Numbered from the stretch's first letter, positions 1 to 6,798 are shown. The stretch: DNA of 8,766 nucleotides from CAZFDT01 sp964518335 (GCA_964518335.1 CAZFDT010000128.1:1-8766), one strand, 5' to 3'. The notes: generated by a model from the sequence alone, not told the origin. Numbers and translations: made by a program.

Positions 1-190
1 CGTAGGGATCATCGGCAAGAGTCAAACGCAAACTGCAAGTTCTTTTAGGCGCTCTTAGCTAAAGGGCGGCGGTTGCGTTAGAAATGACAGCCCCGCGCGG
101 CCGCGGTGCCGGGTTCGGGCGCTCTTTGACATGTGAGCGGGACCGCGGCCCGCCGGTGCGGCGACGCGCGCCGGGGGCGTTTGTCAGGGT

Positions 191-258
191 AGTGCGGATG
201 AAGTGCGGATGTTTTGGCGACACCGCGGGGCGGCGCAAGTGCGGATGAAGTGCGGATG
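191..258. repeat. Paired tandem direct repeat, four copies of AGTGCGGATG
   Basis: The decamer AGTGCGGATG occurs four times, starting at 191, 202, 238 and 249. Each pair is a head-to-tail tandem with an 11-bp period (about one helical turn), and the two pairs are exactly 47 bp apart. The 21 bases of each pair are identical between pairs, while the 26 bases between them are not repeated. This could be a protein-binding array or a copied fragment. Nothing in the sequence names its function. Confidence 0.85.
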
Positions 259-314
259 CGATGCGTGACGCTCACTCGCTGGGGTGCCGGGGGCGTCGGG
301 CCGGTGTGTCGGGA

Positions 315-366
315 ATCAACTTGATGGTCGGAATGTGCAACTTGTGGTGTGTGAATAACAAGTTGC
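315..366. promoter_or_regulatory. Operator-like array: CAACTTG heptamers at 21-bp spacing
   Basis: CAACTTG occurs at 317-323 and 338-344, and its reverse complement CAAGTTG at 359-365. The starts are exactly 21 bp apart, so all three lie on one face of the helix. The first copy is the core of an 11-base palindrome (ATCAACTTGAT, 315-325). The second and third form a 9-base inverted repeat (GCAACTTGT 337-345, ACAAGTTGC 358-366) around a 12-base spacer. The array is in a locally AT-rich patch 130-180 bases before the next gene. This arrangement is typical of a dimeric DNA-binding regulator, but no regulator gene is in the window and no clear -35/-10 pair could be placed. Confidence 0.5.
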
Positions 367-494
367 TTGATTGGACGATGCCCACGCAGGTCACCCCAAG
401 CGGCGAACGGGGGGGCGACGGCCCGTCAGTCCTGCAGGCGCTGGCCCTGCATTTTGCGGTTGCTTTGCGGCAAGGCAGCGGCGATCATCCCCGT

Positions 495-1100
495 ATGGAA
501 CCGCAACCGCCGGCGCTCTGGTCGCACATGCTCTTCGAGTCGCCGTGGCTCCTGGCGATGGGGCTGGTGGGCGTGGGCGTGGTGCTGCGGCTCGTAGGCC
601 AGCAGCGCGGGCAGCGTCGCGTCGTCACCGCGTCGTGGGTGGCGTTGGCGGCCGCCGTCGCCGTGATCGGCTTGGCGAAAGTCGTCACCACCGATCGTGA
701 ACGGCTGCTGCAGCGTACGCGGGAGCTGGTGGCGGCGACTGCCCCGCTCGACGGTGGGCGGGTTGCGGGTTTTCTCGCCGCCGACGCCGTGCTCGTGGGC
801 CCGGACGGCGACACGTGGGTGAGTGTCGGCGAGTTGGGCGGCGAGATCGACGCTGCCGGGCGCAACTACCCGATCGCCTCGCAGGCGATCCGCCACCTCG
901 AGGCCGAGGCCCGTAGCGACGCGCAGGGCCTGGTGCTCGTGGACCTGCGCACCACGCTCAGCGAGGGCTTCGGCGCGCAGGCTCCGATCCCGACGAAGTG
1001 GCTGCTGACATGGCGCAAGACGCCCGAGGGTTGGCGCGTGTATCGCGTGCAGTGGCTGGAGCTGATGAACCAGTCGCCGCCGCGGGGCGCGTGGCGTTGA
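495..1100 (+). CDS. Two-helix membrane protein with soluble C-terminal domain, function unknown
   Basis: This 201-residue protein has two predicted membrane segments, about residues 19-34 (after a LFESPW motif) and 43-62, joined by a short basic turn rich in Q and R. A soluble domain follows from about residue 67, beginning TTDRERLLQRTREL and ending in WKTPEGWRVYRVQW-like strands. The soluble part resembles the small alpha+beta domains of the NTF2/SnoaL-like type, where a helix is followed by a cone-like sheet. That resemblance is my reading of the pattern, not a database match. The layout ESPW-helix-helix-VVTDRE is one I associate with unnamed planctomycete proteins. The start at 495 places the ESPW motif near the N-terminus. 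An in-frame ATG at 378 would add 39 residues with weaker GC at third positions, and neither start has a strong ribosome binding site. The stop TGA is part of the likely binding site (GAGG, 1099-1102) of the next gene, so the two are probably translated together. Confidence 0.7.
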   Translation: MEPQPPALWSHMLFESPWLLAMGLVGVGVVLRLVGQQRGQRRVVTASWVALAAAVAVIGLAKVVTTDRERLLQRTRELVAATAPLDGGRVAGFLAADAVLVGPDGDTWVSVGELGGEIDAAGRNYPIASQAIRHLEAEARSDAQGLVLVDLRTTLSEGFGAQAPIPTKWLLTWRKTPEGWRVYRVQWLELMNQSPPRGAWR

Positions 1101-1102
1101 GG
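1099..1102 (+). promoter_or_regulatory. Ribosome binding site overlapping the upstream stop codon
   Basis: GAGG begins inside the TGA stop (1098-1100) of the membrane protein gene and ends five bases before the ATG at 1108. It decides for the first of four consecutive ATG codons and suggests translational coupling of the two genes. Confidence 0.5.
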
Positions 1103-1107
1103 CCAGG

Positions 1108-2058
1108 ATGATGATGATGCGAACGATGCCGTGGCTCGTGATGTTGGCCTTTGCCGCCCTGCCGTGTGCGGCGGAGGAATACACTGCGCCGCAGATCGAC
1201 GTGCAGGCGGTGGAGCTGCGCCCGGCGCCGGTGGTGGGCAAGACGGCTCGGTACTGGGTGTGGACGCAGCGCGACCAGGCTGTCACCCTGGCGGCCGGGG
1301 GCAATCGCCGCACGTCGAGCAATCGCATGGAGGTCGAGGGCGAATGCACCTGGGCGATCGTCGCCGCGCGCCCCGACGGGTCGTCCACTGCAACGATGAC
1401 CATGGACTGGATGACAGCGCGACTGACGCTGGACGACGGCAGCGTGCAGAGCAACGACTCGCGCCGCCCGCGCGGTGACAGCGAGGGCGTCCACGCGCTG
1501 ATCCGGGCGATGACCGGCGTGCCCGTCACCTGCGAGGTCGCTGCCGACGGGACGATCCAGAGCGTGCGCGGCACCGACGCCATGAAGCGAAAGGCCGGCG
1601 ACGCGACCATTCCCGATGACATCGACTTCGTCGAGAGCGCCACGGACCTGGCCTGCATCGCCGCCACCCCGCCGACCGTTCCCGTGGGTCGCGCCTGGGA
1701 CGCGAGGTTCCGCTGGTCGCACGAGGTGGGCTGGCTCAACCAGGACATGCGCTACACCCTCACCGGCATCGAGGAGGTGGAGGGCGTTCCCATCGCCAAC
1801 GTCACGGGCGTCGCCCGCACCCGGCTCGAGCTCGATCGCGCCAAGCTCCCCCAGGACGGCCCGCCCATCGACGTCCGCCTGCGAAACAGCAGCTTTCAGA
1901 CCCAGATCATGTTCGACCTCGTTCGCAAGGAAGCCGTCGGACGCAATACCACCGACGCCCGCACCATCGAGGCTCAGATCCGATTCCCCCAGGCGACCCT
2001 CAGCCGCGTCATCGACGAGACCATCAGCAGCCAGGTGCTGAGGATCGAGGAACGGTGA
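1108..2058 (+). CDS. Secreted protein of unknown function with signal peptide
   Basis: This is a 316-residue protein. Residues 1-22 form a Sec-type signal peptide: four Met, one Arg, a hydrophobic stretch (WLVMLAFAALP) and a CAA/EE cleavage region. Cys20 is not in a proper lipobox (the preceding residues are ALP), so a free periplasmic or exported protein is more likely than a lipoprotein. The mature part looks like alternating beta strands. It has a first half with a phrase like KTARYWVWTQRDQAV and a second half with VPVGRAWDARFRW and MRYTLTGIEEVEGVPIANV. The second phrase resembles the DUF6263-like secreted beta-rich proteins, but I hold that link weakly. GAGG at 1099-1102 stands five bases before the first ATG and overlaps the stop of the previous gene, which supports the start and points to coupled translation with the membrane protein. 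No catalytic motif was recognised. Confidence 0.8.
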   Translation: MMMMRTMPWLVMLAFAALPCAAEEYTAPQIDVQAVELRPAPVVGKTARYWVWTQRDQAVTLAAGGNRRTSSNRMEVEGECTWAIVAARPDGSSTATMTMDWMTARLTLDDGSVQSNDSRRPRGDSEGVHALIRAMTGVPVTCEVAADGTIQSVRGTDAMKRKAGDATIPDDIDFVESATDLACIAATPPTVPVGRAWDARFRWSHEVGWLNQDMRYTLTGIEEVEGVPIANVTGVARTRLELDRAKLPQDGPPIDVRLRNSSFQTQIMFDLVRKEAVGRNTTDARTIEAQIRFPQATLSRVIDETISSQVLRIEER

Positions 2059-2076
2059 GCGGGGAGTAGTGAAGCC

Positions 2077-2082
2077 TATACT
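2077..2082 (+). promoter_or_regulatory. Possible -10 box ahead of the DUF2892-phosphorylase pair
   Basis: TATACT matches the sigma-70 -10 consensus at five of six bases and lies in the only 80-base gap of the + strand gene series, 57 bases before the ATG at 2139. At the expected 17-base distance upstream there is only GGTGAG (2054-2059), a poor -35. A separate transcript for the two downstream genes is therefore possible, not shown. Confidence 0.3.
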
Positions 2083-2138
2083 TTGGGTTGTTGTGACGCC
2101 GCACCACCGACCACTCACCACTGGCGCTCTTCACCACC

Positions 2139-2366
2139 ATGCAATGCAATATTGACGCCAAAGGGAAGGCTGCGAGACTCATCAGCGGGATCATCGTGAT
2201 GCTGGTCGGCGTCGTGCTGCTGGTGCTGGGGCTGCTGGATGTGATTGAGCCGAACTGGATATACCTCGTGGCGGCAGTCGTGCTGGCGGCCGGGGCGTTT
2301 CAGATCTACGAGGCCCGGGCCGGCTGGTGCGTCATGCGGGCGATGGGCTTCAAGACGCCGATGTAA
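2139..2366 (+). CDS. DUF2892 (YgaP-type) small inner-membrane protein
   Basis: This is a 75-residue protein with two hydrophobic helices, about residues 14-36 (LISGIIVMLVGVVLLVLGLL) and 41-57, with a D-x-I-E-P-N-W turn between them. The N-terminus, MQCNIDAKGKAARLISG, and the C-terminal phrase GWCVMRAMGFKTPM fit the DUF2892 family of short two-helix membrane proteins, where a Cys near the C-terminus is usual (here Cys64). In other bacteria this domain occurs alone or fused to rhodanese domains; its role is not established. There is no Shine-Dalgarno sequence before the ATG, but the N-terminal match to the family supports this start. The stop is nine bases before the phosphorylase gene, so the two probably share a transcript. 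Nothing visible ties a sulfur-type function to the sugar enzyme. Confidence 0.85.
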   Translation: MQCNIDAKGKAARLISGIIVMLVGVVLLVLGLLDVIEPNWIYLVAAVVLAAGAFQIYEARAGWCVMRAMGFKTPM

Positions 2367-2375
2367 CATGGATGT

Positions 2376-5300
2376 ATGCCACGCCAACTGACGATCCCCA
2401 GCGAATCGCACCTGGGCTTGCACAAGCTCACGAACGCCGCCGGTCTGGCCATCGGCGTCTTGCCTTGCGGCACACTGTTCGCCATCGAGCACGAAGGCAT
2501 CCTCATCAACCAGCTCTTCGGCACGCCGCTGGGCGAGGGGGTGATGCGAATCGTCGTGCGCCGACGAGACGGCGGCTTGCGCGCCGTGGCTTCACTTGTC
2601 GGCGCGGGGCACACCCATTTCGCAGCGGAATCGGACCGGTTCGTGTGGCAGGCAAAGTCGTCCGGACTCATCTGCACGTGCTCGCTGCAGTTGGACGATC
2701 GCTCGCCCGTGTGGACGTGGCAAGTCAGTGTCGAAAGCGAGGTGTCCGGCGAGTTCGACGCCGCGCTGATCCAGGACGTGGGCCTCGCCTCGCGCGGGCA
2801 GATTCTCAACAACGAGCTGTATACGTCGCAGTATCTCGACCATAGCCCACTGCAGCATCCCCGCCATGGCTGGGCGGTCGCCACGCGACAGAACCTGCCT
2901 CAGCACGAGGGCCGCTGCCCCTGGCTTCTGCAGGCGTGCATCGACCCCGGCGCCGCCGCTTTCGCCACCGACGGCCTGCAACTGTTCGGCCTCGCCCACC
3001 GTCACAGCGGCATCCCCGCGTTCCACACGCAGGACCTCCCCGCGCAACGCCTTCAGCACGAAGCGGGGTGGATCGGCCTGCAGTCGCGCCCGCGGTCGGG
3101 CAAGACCGCCGCGTGGACGTTCGTCGCACGCTATGAACCCGACCATCGCGATGCAACAAGCGACCATGATGTTCGCCATCTCGACGCCATCGCCGCCGAT
3201 GTCTGCCAACCGGGGTCGCGCGATGTCCCGGCTGTTGCACCGAGCGCTTGGCGCGATGCGGCACGGATGCGCGTCGCGATCGACCATGATGAAAACCATC
3301 ACCTCCGCCGCACCGGTCACATGATCCGCACCAGCGCGACCACATCGCTTGACGATCGGGTCATGTGCAGCACGGTCTGGATGGCCGGCGTGTTCGCGTC
3401 GCAGGTGACGCTGGGCAACACCTCGTTTCACAAGCTGTTCTCGGTCGCACGCGATCCTTATCACGTCATTCGATACACCGGCCTGCGCCTGCTCGTGAAG
3501 ATCGACGGGCAGTGGCGGCTGCTGGGCATGCCCACGACGTTCGAGATGCAGCTCGACAGCGCCACATGGCGGTACGTGGGCGAACGCCGCACCATTGTCG
3601 TCACCGCCACCGCGTCACCGACCGGACCGCTCATCACGCTCGATGTGGCGATCGAAGGCGAACCGTGCGAGCTGATGTTCGTCGGGCATCTGGTCGCGGG
3701 CAACCACGAGTACGAGGCGCCCGCCACTGTCGAGATCGACGACGAGCGCCAGTCGTTCACCGTCCGGCCCGACGCGTCATCGCTCTTTGGCCAGAAGTAT
3801 CCCGAATCCGCGTATGTCATCCAGACCTCCGACGCCGACGCCGTGACATCGATCCAACAAGAGCAGCACTCCCCGCACATCATTGTGCAGACGCGGGCTG
3901 TGGCTGCATTTGCCCTTACCATTCGGGGCAGCCTTCATAGGAAGCCGCCCGCAGTTTCACAGGTCTCCGGCGACGACTATTGGCGTTCACTGATCCCGCT
4001 GGCGCACAGTGAATCGACGGACAAGCACTGGCCGATGCTGGCCGAAAGCCTGCCGTGGATGGCGCATAACGCGATGGTGCATCTGACGACGCCGCGCGGT
4101 CTGGAGCAGAACAGCGGCGCGGCGTGGGGTGTGCGCGATGTGTGCCAGGGGCCGATCGAGTTCATGCTCGCGGCGGATCGGCCTGAGGTCGTGCGTAATA
4201 TGCTCCTCACCGTCTTCGCACAGCAGTGGGCGCAACGGCACGAATGGCCGCAGTGGTTCATGCACCCGCCCTACGAGAGCATTCGCGACTCCCACAGCCA
4301 CGGCGACGTGATCGTCTGGCCGCTCAAGGCCCTGTGCGATTACCTCGAACACACCGCCGACTTCGCCATCCTCGACGAGGTCGTGCCCTACTTCGACGAC
4401 AGCAGGTTCACTGCAAGCGACCAGAAAGGCACGATCCACGAACACGTCGATCGCCTGATCGCCCGCGTCAAGTCGCTGTTCATCCCCGGCACGTCGCTGA
4501 TCCGCTACGGCGAGGGCGACTGGAACGACGCGCTGCAGCCCGCCGATCCAAAGCTGCGCGACACGATGGTCAGCTCGTGGACGGTGGCCCTGCTGTATCA
4601 CACGCTGCGCCGCTGGCGCGAGGCGATGCGGCGGGCTGGCGACGCCTCACGCAAACGCGAGGCCGATGATCTGCTCGGGACGATCCACGCCGACTTCCAC
4701 AAGCACCTGATGCGTGACGGTATCGTCGCAGGCTATGCGCTCTTCGACGCTTCCGGAGGAGTGCAGCGGCATCTGCTCCACCCCAGCGATCGCGTCACCG
4801 GCATTCACTACTCGCTCATCCCCATGACGCGCAGCATGCTCGCCCACCTGTTCACCCCCGAGCAGGCGCGGCAGCACTTGGCGATCATCCGCCAACACCT
4901 CCTGGCGCCGGACGGGGCGCGGCTGATGGACAAGCCCCCGATCTACCGCGGTGGGCGAATGACGATTTTCAAGCGCGCCGAATCGTCGAGCTACTTCGGT
5001 CGCGAAATCGGGCTGCAGTACGTGCATGCGCACCTGCGCTACTGTGAGGCGATGGCCCTGCTGGGCGAAGCCGACGCCCTTTACGAGGGGCTGCTGACGG
5101 TGAACCCAAGCGCCGTGACCGAGGTCGTTGCAGGGGCCGCACCGCGTCAGCGCAACGCCTATTTCAGCAGCAGCGACGCCGCCTTCGCCGACCGTTACGA
5201 GGCCGCCCGCAACTACCGCAAGACGATGACCGGCGACGTCCGCTACGACGGCGGCTGGCGCATCTACTCCAGCGGCCCCGGAATCTACGTGAACATCGTC

Positions 5301-5522
5301 GTCCGCCACCTGCTGGGCATCCGCCGCCACTATGGCCAACTCGTGCTCGACCCCGTGCTGCCCAAGCGCCTGGACGGGCTCACCATCACGCACCGCAACG
5401 GGCTGAAGTTGACTTTTGATGTGAAGCACGGGCATGTGCAAGGGGCGGTCAAGGCTGAATCCAATCCGTACCGCGCCACGGGCGGTTTCGCCAAGCCTCA
5501 AACGGCCGAGGTGACGCTGTGA
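2376..5522 (+). CDS. GH94-type glycoside phosphorylase, 1,2-beta-oligoglucan phosphorylase-like
   Basis: This is a 1048-residue protein without a signal peptide, so cytoplasmic. The N-terminal ~560 residues are beta-rich, with a YEPDHRDATSDHD segment at about 253-265. The C-terminal part is the (alpha/alpha)6-barrel of glycosyltransferase-36/GH94 enzymes. Key motifs are GLEQNSGAAWGVRDVCQGP (575-593), YGEGDWNDALQP (711-722; the DWND aspartates D715/D718 are at the family's general-acid site), FGREIGLQYVHAHLRYCEA, YFSSSDAAFADRYEA (about 928) and GGWRIYSSGPGIYVN (about 959). The wording of the last two and of GAAWGVRDVCQGP, plus the length near 1100, point to the 1,2-beta-oligoglucan (sophorooligosaccharide) branch rather than the ~800-residue cellobiose phosphorylases. 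Those enzymes reversibly split beta-1,2-glucooligosaccharides with phosphate to give glucose 1-phosphate. The subfamily call rests on remembered motifs and is moderately sure; GH94 membership is firmer. No transporter or beta-1,2-glucanase is nearby. The ATG at 2376 is the first in frame and has no Shine-Dalgarno, so coupling to the upstream gene is likely. Confidence 0.88.
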   Translation: MPRQLTIPSESHLGLHKLTNAAGLAIGVLPCGTLFAIEHEGILINQLFGTPLGEGVMRIVVRRRDGGLRAVASLVGAGHTHFAAESDRFVWQAKSSGLICTCSLQLDDRSPVWTWQVSVESEVSGEFDAALIQDVGLASRGQILNNELYTSQYLDHSPLQHPRHGWAVATRQNLPQHEGRCPWLLQACIDPGAAAFATDGLQLFGLAHRHSGIPAFHTQDLPAQRLQHEAGWIGLQSRPRSGKTAAWTFVARYEPDHRDATSDHDVRHLDAIAADVCQPGSRDVPAVAPSAWRDAARMRVAIDHDENHHLRRTGHMIRTSATTSLDDRVMCSTVWMAGVFASQVTLGNTSFHKLFSVARDPYHVIRYTGLRLLVKIDGQWRLLGMPTTFEMQLDSATWRYVGERRTIVVTATASPTGPLITLDVAIEGEPCELMFVGHLVAGNHEYEAPATVEIDDERQSFTVRPDASSLFGQKYPESAYVIQTSDADAVTSIQQEQHSPHIIVQTRAVAAFALTIRGSLHRKPPAVSQVSGDDYWRSLIPLAHSESTDKHWPMLAESLPWMAHNAMVHLTTPRGLEQNSGAAWGVRDVCQGPIEFMLAADRPEVVRNMLLTVFAQQWAQRHEWPQWFMHPPYESIRDSHSHGDVIVWPLKALCDYLEHTADFAILDEVVPYFDDSRFTASDQKGTIHEHVDRLIARVKSLFIPGTSLIRYGEGDWNDALQPADPKLRDTMVSSWTVALLYHTLRRWREAMRRAGDASRKREADDLLGTIHADFHKHLMRDGIVAGYALFDASGGVQRHLLHPSDRVTGIHYSLIPMTRSMLAHLFTPEQARQHLAIIRQHLLAPDGARLMDKPPIYRGGRMTIFKRAESSSYFGREIGLQYVHAHLRYCEAMALLGEADALYEGLLTVNPSAVTEVVAGAAPRQRNAYFSSSDAAFADRYEAARNYRKTMTGDVRYDGGWRIYSSGPGIYVNIVVRHLLGIRRHYGQLVLDPVLPKRLDGLTITHRNGLKLTFDVKHGHVQGAVKAESNPYRATGGFAKPQTAEVTL

Positions 5523-5525
5523 TCA
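5520..5525. other. Shared palindrome of two convergent stop codons
   Basis: TGATCA supplies the TGA stop of the phosphorylase on the + strand (5520-5522) and, as its reverse complement, the TGA stop of the recombinase on the - strand (5525-5523). The genes therefore meet tail to tail with zero bases between them and there is no room for an intergenic terminator. Transcripts must end inside, or read into, the opposing gene. Confidence 0.9.
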
Positions 5526-6500
5526 CACTGCCCGGCGCTCGCGTGGGTGGAACTTGGTGATCACTTCCTTGAGGCGGCTGCGATCGACGTGGGTGTAGAT
5601 CTGCGTGGTCTTGATGTTGCTGTGGCCCAATAGCTCCTGGACGACGCGGAGGTCGGCGCCGCCGGCGAGCAGGTGGGTGGCGAAGCTGTGGCGGAGGGTG
5701 TGCGGGTGGACGCCACGCAGCCCCGCGCGTTTGGCCAGACGGCTGATGATCTGCCACACCACAATGCGGTTGATGGGTTTGCCGGTGCGCGACAGCAGCA
5801 GCCGTCCCGCGGCGATGTCGCCCTTGAGCAACTGCGGGCGAAGCTCGGTCAGGTACTGTCGCGTCGCCTCGATCGCGGGCTTGCCGATGGGCACGATCCG
5901 CTCCTTGCTGCCCTTGCCCATGACCCGCGCCACCGCCAAATCCAAATGCACCCGCGGCACGTCCAGACCCGCCACCTCACTGGCCCGCAGTCCCCCCGCG
6001 TACAACAACTCCACCAGGCAGCGGTCGCGCAGGTACAGCTTGTCCTGAGGATCCGTTACCGCCAGCAACTGCGCCACCTGCGGCACCGCCAGTACCGTCG
6101 GCAGCGTCTGCCATGCCTTCAGCTGGCTCAGCAGTTCAGCGAAGTTGCGGTCGATGTGGCCGTTGGCGTGCAGGTATCGCCCCAGCACGCGGATGGTCGC
6201 CACGTGTCGCGCGATCGACGCCACCGCCAGACACGCCTTGTCCAGATCTCGCACGTGCTCGGTGATGGCCGCTAGGTCGAGCTGTTGCCACGACGACAGG
6301 CCGCGCTGGCGCATCCATTCGATCAGGTCGCGCAGGTCGGCGCCGTAAGCCTGGAGCGTGGCGTCGGCGAAGCCACACTCGACGCGGCAATAGGAAAGGA
6401 ACTCGCGCGCGGCGGGAAGAAGAGGGTCAGCCGGCGAGGGCGACGGTCCCCGGTGGGTTGACGGCGGCGAGGGCCTGGCCGGCGATGGTGAGGGAGACAA
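5523..6500 (-). CDS. xerD: XerD-like tyrosine recombinase (start uncertain)
   Basis: The enzyme cuts and rejoins DNA through a tyrosine; XerC/XerD pairs resolve chromosome dimers at dif and are also used by some mobile elements. From a TTG at 6500 it has 325 residues. The core-binding SAM-like domain runs from about 28 to 115 (REFLSYCRVECGFADATLQAYGADL) and the catalytic domain from about 135 to 315. All six active-site residues are present: R172, K196, H267, R270, H293 and Y302, with spacing matching E. coli XerD (R148, K172, H244, R247, H270, Y279) to within one residue. The ending LLGHSNIKTTQIYTHV...HPR also favours XerD over XerC. Aligning F34 with F11 of XerD puts the true N-terminus near residue 24, exactly at the stop of the upstream small gene, but no NTG codon is there. 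In-frame choices are only TTG 6500, GTG 6527 or ATG 6641, all deep in the upstream gene and giving a Pro/Ser-rich tail. The housekeeping role is inferred; a partner XerC is not in the window. Confidence 0.85.
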   Translation of the reverse strand: MSPSPSPARPSPPSTHRGPSPSPADPLLPAAREFLSYCRVECGFADATLQAYGADLRDLIEWMRQRGLSSWQQLDLAAITEHVRDLDKACLAVASIARHVATIRVLGRYLHANGHIDRNFAELLSQLKAWQTLPTVLAVPQVAQLLAVTDPQDKLYLRDRCLVELLYAGGLRASEVAGLDVPRVHLDLAVARVMGKGSKERIVPIGKPAIEATRQYLTELRPQLLKGDIAAGRLLLSRTGKPINRIVVWQIISRLAKRAGLRGVHPHTLRHSFATHLLAGGADLRVVQELLGHSNIKTTQIYTHVDRSRLKEVITKFHPRERRAV

Positions 6501-6696
6501 TGCCAGCCGCGACCGCGCCTTGGGCACGCTGCTCGAGCGCGATGCGGTAGAAGAGGTGGCAGGCCATGGGCCGGCGGAGGCAGACGTCGAACGCCCGATC
6601 GAGCCGGCCGAGCGTGAAGCTGGAAGCGCATCGCGGGTCATTGAGGTCGATGAACGGGCAACTGGGTTCCGAGGTTGTGGCGTCACCGCTGGCCAT
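6427..6696 (-). CDS. Small four-cysteine protein of unknown function
   Basis: This is an 89-residue protein. I do not recognise a named family. Counting from the ATG at 6696, the cysteines are at 13, 23, 39 and 46 (C-x9-C-x15-C-x6-C) within the phrase CPFIDLNDPRC...FTLGRLDRAFDVC...MACHLFYRIALEQRA. Such a spacing could bind zinc or an iron-sulfur cluster, which is an inference. The last ~30 residues are Ala/Gly/Val-rich and hydrophobic (GAVAAGIVSLTIAGQALAAV), perhaps one membrane segment. A GGAGG at 6702-6706 is five bases before the ATG, the same spacing as in the radical SAM gene, and strongly supports translation. A GTG at 6708 is a second in-frame start, but it overlaps that site. The gene lies 102 bases after the radical SAM gene. 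Its 3' end overlaps the open recombinase frame, which is +1 relative to it, and its stop sits where the recombinase N-terminus is expected. Confidence 0.6.
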   Translation of the reverse strand: MASGDATTSEPSCPFIDLNDPRCASSFTLGRLDRAFDVCLRRPMACHLFYRIALEQRAQGAVAAGIVSLTIAGQALAAVNPPGTVALAG

Positions 6697-6701
6697 CCGT
6701 G

Positions 6702-6706
6702 CCTCC
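6702..6706 (-). promoter_or_regulatory. Ribosome binding site of the four-cysteine protein
   Basis: GGAGG on the - strand, five bases ahead of the ATG at 6696. It chooses ATG 6696 over the GTG at 6708, and it is the main evidence that this small frame is a gene. Confidence 0.6.
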
Positions 6707-6744
6707 ACGAGTACCTCGATGGGCTATCGGCGCAGGGGGCATCG

Positions 6745-6761
6745 GCCGAGTAATCTTCGGC
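6745..6761 (-). other. Short hairpin between radical SAM gene and small gene
   Basis: GCCGA (6745-6749) and TCGGC (6757-6761) pair over a seven-base loop. The stem is only five base pairs and no T-run follows on the - strand, so it is a poor intrinsic terminator. It could slow or stabilise the transcript. The rest of the 102-base gap shows a TTGTCA (-35-like) on the - strand without a good -10. Confidence 0.3.
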
Positions 6762-6798
6762 TGACAATGCTGGCGACACTGGGGTTATCGGCCACTGC

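Larger units (their letters stand above)
1..494. other. Gene-free leader region upstream of the membrane protein gene
   Basis: I see no convincing gene in this stretch. Short open frames exist on both strands, but they run through direct repeats and have no family resemblance. The first 60 bases are fairly AT-rich and end in TAG in both readable + frames (46-48 and 56-58), so the 3' tail of an upstream gene cannot be excluded. The stretch 100-300 is very GC-rich. The part from 311 to 372 is again AT-richer than its surroundings, as expected of a control region. Two repeat structures inside it (191-258 and 315-366) are listed separately. An open frame in phase with the next gene extends back to 261, so some upstream bases could be coding if an earlier start (378 or 261) is used. 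Confidence 0.6.

Noticed and set aside
126..131. TTGACA, a perfect -35 box
   Set aside because: At 17 bases downstream there is only CCCGCC and no -10-like sequence nearby, so it is probably chance.
78..275. 65-residue open frame on the - strand in the left leader
   Set aside because: It runs through the AGTGCGGATG repeats, has an Arg/Pro/Ala-biased composition and shows no family resemblance.
426..1748. 440-residue open frame on the - strand (and an overlapping one at 958-2121)
   Set aside because: Both lie opposite the membrane protein and the signal-peptide protein. Their Ser/Arg- or Ala/Gly-rich translations without motifs are typical of antisense frames in high-GC DNA.
2066..2137. Imperfect inverted repeat GTAGTGAAG / CTTCACCAC around the gap before the DUF2892 gene
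   Set aside because: It has one mismatch in nine bases and a 54-base loop, so it is weak as a hairpin and has no T-run to act as a terminator.
4647..5501. 284-residue open frame on the - strand
   Set aside because: It is antisense to the catalytic part of the GH94 phosphorylase; its Val/Ala/Gln-rich composition mirrors the coding strand.
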